Source: CAYRTD01 sp964426915 (lineage in GTDB: Bacteria > Bacteroidota > Bacteroidia > Bacteroidales > GCA-2748055). From it: a DNA stretch of 24,515 nucleotides. Below, one piece after another: positions 18,467-24,515 of the stretch. The stretch lies in assembly GCA_964426915.1 (NCBI GenBank), contig CAYRTD010000047.1, positions 1-24,515 on the forward strand, written 5' to 3'. Both the position numbers and the translations under genes were made by a program. The notes under the pieces are model-generated. The model made no database searches and was not told the DNA's origin. It was given only the letters and a program-made list of their open reading frames with translations. The number at the start of each line of letters is the position of its first letter. Within the stretch, counting starts at the first letter, position 1.

Positions 18467-19365
18467 AAAATCCAGGAATTCCGGTCATACTTTTTTTAGT
18501 ATGCAGTATGTTGCTCTTTTCCTGCAGGAACAACAATGATGGCGGGCGTAATAAGAAGATTACAGAAACCGGCACAATTGATGATACTCAGGATGAACTA
18601 AGTGTTGATGACAGATCCATTATTTATCTTTTCCCTGCCCCGGGTGAGGTGCTGGAACGTTTTTACAATACGGATATGACATTTAATCCCGAATTACTAA
18701 ACCCGGTATCCAATAAGGATGAATACCTCACTACCCGGGCGAAGGCATTAAACCTGGGGATCTATTTCACTGATTTTGCCTATTCCGTTGTCTTTGAAAG
18801 GCAACAGGAGGCTATGGATTATCTGGAAGCCTTAAATGCCATGAGCATTGAGGTAAACATCAGTCCTGCGGTATACAACTCCCTTATTAAACGTACGGAG
18901 GAAAACATCGGGGTAAAAGATTCCCTCCTGAATATCAGCCGGGATATGTTCTTCACAATTTTGGAACATCTGGAAGAAGGTGAAATGAAAAGTACCATGG
19001 CACTGGTTTCTGCAGGTGCATATATTGAAGCGATGCATCTGGCACTTCAGTCTATCGATGATTATTCGGAAGATAATCCGGTTCTTCAGCATATAACTGA
19101 ATTGCGGTATCCTATGAATAATCTTCTGGAAAGGGCCAGAAGTACTTCTAACGATCCCAATGTAAGCAGTATTGTTATTTATTTACTCGAGATCAATGAG
19201 GTGTTCGAAGAGCTTGAAACCATGACTTCCCAGTCTGAAGTAGTAAAAGATGCCGGCAATGAAATATCCATAATTGGCGGTGAAGAAAAGAAGATGAATG
19301 AACAGGATTTCGTAAGGCTGAAAAATAAAATTGCTGAGATCAGAACAAACATTACCCAAAACTAA
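18463..19365 (+). CDS. Lipoprotein B2, unknown function, coupled to the ABC transporter
   Basis: 300 residues with a lipoprotein signal (Cys21 in LLFSC) and a helical mature part after a polar, asparagine- and glycine-rich spacer. It is a paralogue of the lipoprotein at 13196: shared blocks in the same order include L-S-[VI]-D, PELLNPVSN, LNLGIYFTDFAY, VKDSLLNISRDMFF, VSAGAYIEAMHLA and IYLLEINEVFEELE. The start codon overlaps the ABC stop by four bases, which strongly links the protein to the transporter; a periplasmic partner of the 210-residue transporter loop is a reasonable inference. No named family is recognised. Probably a different partner from B1, as the two copies have diverged widely. 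Confidence 0.85.
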   Translation: MKNPGIPVILFLVCSMLLFSCRNNNDGGRNKKITETGTIDDTQDELSVDDRSIIYLFPAPGEVLERFYNTDMTFNPELLNPVSNKDEYLTTRAKALNLGIYFTDFAYSVVFERQQEAMDYLEALNAMSIEVNISPAVYNSLIKRTEENIGVKDSLLNISRDMFFTILEHLEEGEMKSTMALVSAGAYIEAMHLALQSIDDYSEDNPVLQHITELRYPMNNLLERARSTSNDPNVSSIVIYLLEINEVFEELETMTSQSEVVKDAGNEISIIGGEEKKMNEQDFVRLKNKIAEIRTNITQN

Positions 19366-19378
19366 GAAAGGAGAAGTT

Positions 19379-19849
19379 ATGAAGAAAGTGATATTAATCA
19401 CAGGGATATTTATTATGTTTCTGGGTTTTCAAAACGTGACTGCACAAAAGGATAACTGCCGAAAATTTCATCTCTACGGACCCTGCACGCAATATGCCGG
19501 ACCCAATTTTGAATATGATGGTCAATCGCGGAGTAATGTTATCGGATTTGGAGATAAGCTGATTTATAATATGATTTTTTATGGTGAACGTAAGTATAAG
19601 ATTTTTTTCTGTACAAGCGATGAATTTTATCCTGTACATTTTAAACTGATAGATCCGGTTTCAAGAGAATTGTTATATGATAATAAAGATGATGATTATC
19701 CGAACGATGTAACTCTGAATATTGAAAAAACACAGAGGATAATGATCGAGTTTTCAGTTCTGGCAACCGATGCCAGTCCTGAGGTTAAAATGAATTACCT
19801 GGGCTGCTCCGGTGTACTTATGAACTGGAAAGAATTAAAAGATAAATAA
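19379..19849 (+). CDS. Small secreted protein A2, unknown function (paralogue of the gene at 12742)
   Basis: 156 residues. ATG 19379 is preferred over 19331: it has AAGGAG five bases upstream and opens directly into a signal peptide (KKVILITGIFIMFLGFQNVTAQ), while the longer frame overlaps the lipoprotein gene. The mature part is probably beta-rich, with cysteines in NCRKFHLYGPC, KIFFCTSDEF and the terminal YLGCSGVLM block. Order and spacing of these resemble A1 at 12742 (YMIIGC, VNLYDRNHKL, GGCGVTIL). Last gene of the plus-strand cluster; the next gene is convergent with only 16 bp between the stops, and no hairpin terminator is visible there. Confidence 0.78.
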   Translation: MKKVILITGIFIMFLGFQNVTAQKDNCRKFHLYGPCTQYAGPNFEYDGQSRSNVIGFGDKLIYNMIFYGERKYKIFFCTSDEFYPVHFKLIDPVSRELLYDNKDDDYPNDVTLNIEKTQRIMIEFSVLATDASPEVKMNYLGCSGVLMNWKELKDK

Positions 19850-19865
19850 CAATTAACTATCCCTG

Positions 19866-21926
19866 TCAGGAGTTTTCCAGTACACTTTTGTATCTTCTGA
19901 TCCGGAAATCATCAAAAAAGACCGGTTCGTCCCGGGGATTATATAAATAGATTTTCAGATCCTTATTATCCAGTTTGAAAGGAATGAAAAAATCCATTTC
20001 CATTTCAACCCAGGATCCCCGGATATTTCCTGTAAGTTTTTCACCATAAGCGTGAAAAAGCTGAAAATCATCTGTTTGTACGGAAATTACCCCGGGTTTA
20101 TCACCCCCTTTTTTCCATACATTTATTTTTACAGATTCTCCGTGTTTAAGATTGTTTATCCGGCAGGTCATCCCAAATTCTGAACCCTTTTTTAGTTTGC
20201 AGGACCATTTGCCCGTCAATGCGGTTTCCTTACTCCTGGTTATGGTATTTTCAAAAATAAAATTACCGCTCGTATCAATTAAATATTTAGCTGTGGAGTC
20301 TGTTTCTTCAGCCGAACAAAAGGCATCAAAAATTATCTCCCTTTCCGAGGGAGTGAAATTTTGATCGGGATTTGCTGGTTCAAAGATCATTATATTTCTG
20401 TAGGTGGATTTCAGGTGTTTGGTAAAAGCTGCAAGGAATTCATTATTATAAAGATCATCAAATCCATTTATTATTAAATATCTGGCTCCACGATCAATGG
20501 ATCTCTGAATGCCGGCACTATCCTGGTTGTATTTGAAGGGTTCGCTGCGGTTATATTTCATGTCAGTGTATCTTGTCCATCCTTTCTGATCCATCAGGTA
20601 AAGGCTTACATGACTGCGATCGGAGAAAGAGATCACTGTATCTATCGGGTCAATACCGGTTTCTCTCAAATGAGGAGTAATGGAATAAAAGTCATTATTA
20701 ACCAGAAAACTGTAATTCTTATCGCCGGTGTAGCGCTGCTCCAGTTTGTTTTTGCTATGATTCAGATTGATAATAAGGAGTATGAAAAAACCGGCTTTTA
20801 TACCGTATCGCAAGTATATGTGTAGGTTTATGTATTTCAGAACTGTCGCAAATGTAAGGAATATAAAAACCGGTAAAATATACAGGTTAATAGTATAGTA
20901 ATCATGATCCCTGAACGTCCAGAATTGAAGCGTAATATATAAAATCACTTCAACCATGAGAAAGATCAGGATCCACAGAAGAAGTCTTATTTCTTTCCGC
21001 TGAAAAATAAAAACAAAAAAGAAGAGTATTCCGGTAAAAACCATTGCTGAAGGATGAAAGTATTCCGTTAACCAAATTTCTTTTATGGTTAAAAGGATAT
21101 TTTGTATTGATCCTTTATCGAGCGACCAGATAGGAAAAAGTGTGGTGGAGAAATAAGTGGTATCGTGAATTTTGTTGTACCAGCCAGCATATATTACCCA
21201 TGATACGATTGGAAGGAGAGTAATAATTCCCCCTGCAATTGTAGGAAGTGGCTCGGGAAATAGTTTCCTGTCTTCTCTGACTCGTAGGTTGAAGAGATGT
21301 TCGAGCAAAAAGACAGCAGCCAGTGCGAAAAAACTTATGAGTGCTGTAACTTTCAGGGCTCCGGCAATAAAAAAGAAAAAAAACATCCACAGTAAATCAC
21401 TGCGTTTCTGGTAATGAATGTACCGGAATGCAAAAAACCAGGCAATGAATACCATTGACAAAGCCGTTGTATTGGAAAGAAAGTTATTTCCGTAATAGGC
21501 GATCAGGGGCGAGGAAAATAAAAATAGCGGTATAACCACGGACCAATACCAGTCTTTTGTCTGTATCCTCACTGCCCTGAAAAGGTAAAAAAGACCTGTA
21601 AGAAAGATCAGGGTATTGAGTATTCTGTATATAAATTCATGATATCCGAATACTTTGTAAAAGAGTGCTACTGTGTAGTAGAGAAAAGGGATTTCAGATG
21701 TGGCAGATTTTCCGGAAGTGCCTTCATCGGCGGTTAGATTGTGTACGCGGGGCTGAAAAAACTGCATTCCTTCACGAGAATAATTGAGGGCCAGAGATGC
21801 TCCGTCTGACTGGCGCCATGCATGAACAGACTGGGGGCGCTTAAAGGCAATATGATGATAATCGTAAATGAATGAGATTAGTAGGAGCAGGAGAATATAA
21901 AAAAAATTAGGTAATTTGTTTTTCAT
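19866..21926 (-). CDS. GT-C type membrane glycosyltransferase with C-terminal jelly-roll-like domain
   Basis: About 686 residues. ATG at 21926 begins KNKLPNFFYILLLLLISFIY, a typical first membrane helix; the frame opens further upstream at a TTG (21998) that lies inside a terminator-like palindrome, so it is rejected. The block HAWRQSDGASLALNY after the first helix, then ~9-11 hydrophobic helices, resembles family-39-like (ArnT/PMT-like) transferases that use polyprenyl-phosphate sugars. About residues 400-520 form a soluble part (FSDRSHVSLYL, RYLIINGFDDLYN); the last ~150 residues look like a carbohydrate-binding jelly roll (WSCKLKKGSEFGMTC, FFDDFRIRRY). The acceptor is unknown; protein O-glycosylation or cell-wall glycan are both possible. 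Just before the ATG the mRNA can form a small hairpin (21927-21942). Confidence 0.75.
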   Translation of the reverse strand: MKNKLPNFFYILLLLLISFIYDYHHIAFKRPQSVHAWRQSDGASLALNYSREGMQFFQPRVHNLTADEGTSGKSATSEIPFLYYTVALFYKVFGYHEFIYRILNTLIFLTGLFYLFRAVRIQTKDWYWSVVIPLFLFSSPLIAYYGNNFLSNTTALSMVFIAWFFAFRYIHYQKRSDLLWMFFFFFIAGALKVTALISFFALAAVFLLEHLFNLRVREDRKLFPEPLPTIAGGIITLLPIVSWVIYAGWYNKIHDTTYFSTTLFPIWSLDKGSIQNILLTIKEIWLTEYFHPSAMVFTGILFFFVFIFQRKEIRLLLWILIFLMVEVILYITLQFWTFRDHDYYTINLYILPVFIFLTFATVLKYINLHIYLRYGIKAGFFILLIINLNHSKNKLEQRYTGDKNYSFLVNNDFYSITPHLRETGIDPIDTVISFSDRSHVSLYLMDQKGWTRYTDMKYNRSEPFKYNQDSAGIQRSIDRGARYLIINGFDDLYNNEFLAAFTKHLKSTYRNIMIFEPANPDQNFTPSEREIIFDAFCSAEETDSTAKYLIDTSGNFIFENTITRSKETALTGKWSCKLKKGSEFGMTCRINNLKHGESVKINVWKKGGDKPGVISVQTDDFQLFHAYGEKLTGNIRGSWVEMEMDFFIPFKLDNKDLKIYLYNPRDEPVFFDDFRIRRYKSVLENS

Positions 21927-21962
21927 GCTTACATAAATAAGCTGTAAAAATAAAAGAAAAAT

Positions 21963-21977
21963 GTTTAAACAGAGAAA
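21963..21977. promoter_or_regulatory. 15-bp motif shared with the porin upstream region (23489-23503)
   Basis: GTTTAAACAGAGAAA here and GTTGAAACAGAGAAA at 23489-23503 differ at one base. Both lie in the same orientation upstream of minus-strand genes (the glycosyltransferase at 21926 and the porin at 23374). A shared regulator site is possible, but A-rich composition makes chance more likely than usual. Confidence 0.25.
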
Positions 21978-21979
21978 GA

Positions 21980-22053
21980 AAAAAAGGGATCCTGACAAAT
22001 TTCCGAACCCCTGAATATTCAGCTGTTCATAAATTGCCCGAAATCCCTTTTTT
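21980..22053 (-). terminator. Long interrupted palindrome, probable terminator of the porin gene
   Basis: Two 37-bp arms with no loop match at 27 positions. The outer 11 bp (AAAAAAGGGAT at 21980-21990 against ATCCCTTTTTT at 22043-22053) are perfect, and the centre is the perfect palindrome CTGAATATTCAG. Transcripts of the minus strand would end in a T-run after the outer stem. It lies 73 bp past the porin stop and 53 bp before the glycosyltransferase start. The A-run on one side and T-run on the other mean it could act in both directions. The remainder of 21927-22126 shows no gene. Confidence 0.5.
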
Positions 22054-22126
22054 CAACCTAAATTACTCTATCTAACTATGAAAACCTAAACCTTTACAGG
22101 CCAAATAACCTGATAAATTGTATATT

Positions 22127-23374
22127 TTAAAAGAAATAATATGCAGACATCAGAATGCGGTTATTGACAATCATTTTAGTATTCTGAGGTACAGCTTTGC
22201 TGTTAAATGAGCTTCCATAAGCTGCACCTGTACGTTCATATTCGAGAGCAAATCTTGTTTTATTACTATTCAGGATTACACGGGGAGAAATCCGGTATAG
22301 ATTTGCAATATCAGCTCCTCTTGAGTATCTGGAGATCTGGCTCAGGTCTTTAATTTCATCTTCTGCTCCCAGGTTTTGGGAATAACCTGCAAATATACCG
22401 AATTGTACTTTTTCACCATTCGTTAGAATGTCGCCCCAGAATGACAAATTATTCAAGGTTGTATATTCATGGTAATCACGTACCGGATCCGGATTTGAGC
22501 TTGTTTTTACAGCAAATCCGCCCAGCATTAGTCCATCGAAAGCGTTGCTGGCATAGGTCCCCTGGAATTTAATGGTCGCAGGCGATGTGACGATCTTAAA
22601 AAATCCCTGTGCAACCATTCCGCTGACTTTCTGATTTGTTCTAAACAGGCTGTCTGTATGTAATCTGGGAACAAGCTGCTTATATGACACTCCTATTCCT
22701 GCAAGAAAATTTTGGCCGACAGAGTAGGTTATGCGGCTCATTATTTCAGGCATGGAAGAATTGCGAAGGGATTGAGAACCTCCCGGACTCGAAAAGTCTC
22801 TTTGTGCAGCAAGGGCAGCTGCAATTTTTAATGGACCCAGTGAATGTGTAAGTTTTATTTGCGGGTTGCGACTGAAAAAATGAAAAGGAACCCCTGTGTT
22901 GAATGAGACGGTTCCTGGAAAACATTCGGGGTTAAACATAAGGTGCCATGACTGACCCATCAGTAGTTCTGTTTTTTCCCAGTTAAGTTTCAGGAAGGCA
23001 TGCCTTAATCGGAATCCGTTTATATCTGAATTGGTATGTCCGAAAAAGGCGCCCTCAATTTTACCGGAAGTTTTTGCTCCAAAAGCATCGGGTCCGGATA
23101 TATTTCCTGCGAGGCGTGTTTGAATTGCCAGAAAATTGAAAGAAGGGTTGGCGTTTATATCCTCCCCCGCCCTGTCTGGTTTCTCATTCGCCGGATATAA
23201 CAGTAAATGGCCTTCTCTGGCAGTAATGGTTTGACGGGAATCAAAGAAAAAATCGTTTTTGACAAATCCACTGAATGTAACTCCATAAGCCGGTTTCGCC
23301 TGTTGTGCATGTAAGTTTGTTGTGAATATACCTCCTGCTGCTATTGCAATTAACAGAAAAATATGTCTTTTCAT
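22127..23374 (-). CDS. Outer-membrane porin, DcaP-like beta-barrel
   Basis: 415 residues. ATG at 23374 opens into a signal peptide (MKRHIFLLIAIAAGGIFTTNLHAQ) with AGGAA just before it; the longer frame to 23419 would add a polar extension ahead of it. The mature protein starts with YGVTFSGFVKNDFFFDSRQ, then long alternating strands with polar loops: FLAIQTRLAGNI, GKIEGAFFG, RLRHAFLKLNW, ELLMGQSWHLMFNPECFP, and ends with ALEYERTGAAYG and SAYYFF, a C-terminal aromatic signal for outer-membrane insertion. These features match DcaP-like trimeric porins of organic acids and related Bacteroidota porins. The substrate is not deducible. It is monocistronic by the look of the promoter upstream and terminator downstream. 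Confidence 0.82.
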   Translation of the reverse strand: MKRHIFLLIAIAAGGIFTTNLHAQQAKPAYGVTFSGFVKNDFFFDSRQTITAREGHLLLYPANEKPDRAGEDINANPSFNFLAIQTRLAGNISGPDAFGAKTSGKIEGAFFGHTNSDINGFRLRHAFLKLNWEKTELLMGQSWHLMFNPECFPGTVSFNTGVPFHFFSRNPQIKLTHSLGPLKIAAALAAQRDFSSPGGSQSLRNSSMPEIMSRITYSVGQNFLAGIGVSYKQLVPRLHTDSLFRTNQKVSGMVAQGFFKIVTSPATIKFQGTYASNAFDGLMLGGFAVKTSSNPDPVRDYHEYTTLNNLSFWGDILTNGEKVQFGIFAGYSQNLGAEDEIKDLSQISRYSRGADIANLYRISPRVILNSNKTRFALEYERTGAAYGSSFNSKAVPQNTKMIVNNRILMSAYYFF

Positions 23375-23464
23375 TTCCTGTTGTTTTATTGTTTTCCGGA
23401 AATAGTTAGGTTTCCACATCAGTACACTCGTTTTATATTTGATTTACTATCGTTCATGATGAAA

Positions 23465-23495
23465 CAAAAATAGGGCAGGAGAGTGTCAGTTGAAA
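23465..23495 (-). promoter_or_regulatory. Promoter of the porin gene (Bacteroidota -33/-7 type)
   Basis: On the minus strand a perfect -7 box TATTTTTG (TAnnTTTG; plus-strand 23465-23472) is preceded after 19 bp by TTTC (plus-strand 23492-23495), one base from the -33 consensus TTTG. Predicted leader is ~80-85 nt to the porin ATG. This is the best promoter match I see in the window. Confidence 0.55.
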
Positions 23496-23496
23496 C

Positions 23497-23527
23497 AGAG
23501 AAACACCTGTTTTTATAAGAGAAACAC
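23497..23527. repeat. Tandem 10-bp direct repeat, 21-bp spacing, upstream of the porin promoter
   Basis: AGAGAAACAC occurs at 23497-23506 and 23518-23527, two helical turns apart, directly upstream of the -33 element of the porin promoter. The same stretch also carries an inverted pair AACAGAG (23494-23500) and CTCTGTT (23527-23533). This geometry suits a dimeric activator or repressor; the regulator is unknown. The rest of 23375-23635 shows no gene. Confidence 0.45.
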
Positions 23528-23635
23528 TCTGTTAATTACACGTAGAAATACCTGAGCATGAAGTGATATTAAGGCTGTTCAAAAACCTATAAACCTTTCA
23601 GGCGAAAAGAAAACCATACCATTTTATACCGGTTT

Positions 23636-24343
23636 TTAAAATGCCTGGATTCCATTAAAAACATCAAGGTACTTTTTCAGGTAGTAGTCCTTGTTCTTTA
23701 GCTTGTACTGCATAATATACCTTGGATGTTCGAGAGGGACGATCTCACTGAAGAACTTTTCTTTTTTATTGAGAGCAGTCAGATATTTATAGTTCTTGTT
23801 ATTTCCCAGGCAAAAGCATTTTTCAGTTCTAATGCCCATGTTTATAATTTTCTGAATCGAATCAATTATGAAACTTTCCACCCCGTTTAACAGTTCTTTG
23901 CTGTCATAGTAATTATAATTTTTTTCTTTTCCTTTTTCATCCCTCGTGACAAAGCCGAGTGGAGAGGCTGAGTTAATAAAAAAATCCTTATAAAAAGATT
24001 CCAATCCTCCGTATTTTTCTATCATATCGTAAATAAAAACCGAAGAAGTTTCATGAGTTGGATCTCCCTTCCATTCCAGCCGGCATTTTTCCTGCAAACG
24101 TTTCGTGTCTGTAAAGGGTATTCCCGTAACCCCGGCTCCGAAACGGCCTGGATTAATTCCAAGGATTAGTCTTCGGGTATCCATGTCATCATAGAATTTC
24201 CTGTAAAACGCTGAAGATACTTCCAGAGCTGCCGGGTTTTCTTTAAAAGGATTCATAATGTGAATGCCTTTGGGAAGTTTCCCGGTAAATTTCAGGTTTT
24301 TATTAAAATGGATAATATTCTCAGCTAATGTTGAAGATTGCAT
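23636..24343 (-). CDS. SMUG2-type uracil-DNA glycosylase family protein (DUF4918)
   Basis: 235 residues, cytoplasmic. The uracil-DNA glycosylase superfamily signature is GINPGRFGAGVTGIPFTDT (residues 62-80), the counterpart of the GMNPGPFGMAQTG motif 1 of SMUG1, with PFTDT closing the uracil pocket. INSASPLGF (123-131) is the middle strand block and LEHPRYIMQY (204-213) the motif-2 region with its histidine. It should remove uracil, and possibly other deaminated bases, from DNA in base-excision repair. The N-terminal 30 residues (FNKNLKFTGKLPKGIHIMNPF) are typical of this subfamily. The start ATG at 24343 is the first in frame with full N-terminal homology. Standalone gene; no link with neighbours is evident. 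Confidence 0.88.
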   Translation of the reverse strand: MQSSTLAENIIHFNKNLKFTGKLPKGIHIMNPFKENPAALEVSSAFYRKFYDDMDTRRLILGINPGRFGAGVTGIPFTDTKRLQEKCRLEWKGDPTHETSSVFIYDMIEKYGGLESFYKDFFINSASPLGFVTRDEKGKEKNYNYYDSKELLNGVESFIIDSIQKIINMGIRTEKCFCLGNNKNYKYLTALNKKEKFFSEIVPLEHPRYIMQYKLKNKDYYLKKYLDVFNGIQAF

Positions 24344-24515
24344 GATACGTCCTGAAAAAAGTTTAAGGAATATTTATTCTACTTTGACAGATAAAATTTT
24401 ATTATTTGAGTTCTATACAAAGGCCACACCAATTACCGATTACCGCTCACACGGGTTGTCACCTTTGAGTGTTCGAAACCTTGAAGTAGAACACTACGGT
24501 GATGTAATTTCAGGC
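24344..24515. other. Right-end non-coding stretch
   Basis: Right edge of the window upstream of the glycosylase gene. I see no convincing ORF, RNA gene or clear promoter; the last ~90 bases are less AT-rich and could belong to a neighbouring feature beyond the edge. Confidence 0.4.

Noticed and set aside
19331..19378. Longer N-terminus for A2
   Set aside because: Overlaps the B2 gene and has no signal character; ATG 19379 has a strong ribosome site and signal peptide.
19850..19865. Terminator between the convergent genes A2 and the glycosyltransferase
   Set aside because: Only 16 bp, with no inverted repeat or T-run; transcripts presumably overlap.
21927..21998. TTG start giving 24 extra residues to the glycosyltransferase
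   Set aside because: The start would lie within the terminator-like palindrome; ATG 21926 directly begins a membrane helix.
1..24515. CRISPR arrays, tRNA/rRNA genes, insertion sequences
   Set aside because: No regularly spaced short repeats, cloverleaf-like sequence, transposase motifs or terminal inverted repeats were found by reading; the only repeats are coding modules and short operator-like elements.

Overview
The window looks like a Bacteroidota (Bacteroidetes) scaffold, probably from a free-living member of the Bacteroidales/Marinilabiliales type. The evidence is a type A type IX secretion (T9SS) sorting domain at the left edge, a giant PKD/Ig-like protein with a type B (gliding-motility-associated) C-terminal sorting domain, a PorP/SprF protein, a TPR-PD40-OmpA protein of PorE type, several Bacteroidota-style lipoproteins, mostly weak ribosome binding sites, and a good TAnnTTTG -7 promoter box. 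TGA is a normal stop throughout.

Region 1 (1-2704) lies left of a 100-N scaffold gap. It holds the 3' end of a T9SS cargo gene, then a rearranged stretch: part of a PHP-like hydrolase gene interrupted by an in-frame TGA and joined in frame to the C-terminal two thirds of a GH3 glycosidase. This is either decayed DNA or a chimeric contig, and its linkage to the rest is not secure.

Region 2 (about 2940-19849) is the main interest: nine co-directional genes with small gaps or overlaps. In order they encode the giant T9SS type B cargo, PorP/SprF, an OmpA-family protein with two C-terminal SPOR-like domains, a small secreted protein (A1), a lipoprotein (B1), a receiver domain fused to a degenerate histidine kinase, an ABCG-type ABC transporter with a TerB-like N-terminus and a large extracytoplasmic loop, a second lipoprotein (B2) and a second small secreted protein (A2). 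B1/B2 are clear paralogues and A1/A2 probable ones, in mirrored order (A1-B1 before, B2-A2 after the regulator and transporter). I infer one envelope system: the T9SS-side genes export and anchor a surface adhesin, while the pseudokinase and ABC protein may sense or energise something across the inner membrane. I know of no described function for this nine-gene set.

Region 3 (19866-24343) is on the minus strand: a GT-C type membrane glycosyltransferase with a jelly-roll-like tail, an outer-membrane porin, and a SMUG2-type uracil-DNA glycosylase. A long interrupted palindrome between porin and glycosyltransferase looks like the porin terminator. The porin has a good promoter with a 10-bp direct repeat at 21-bp spacing just upstream. 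No tRNA, rRNA, CRISPR array or insertion sequence was seen.
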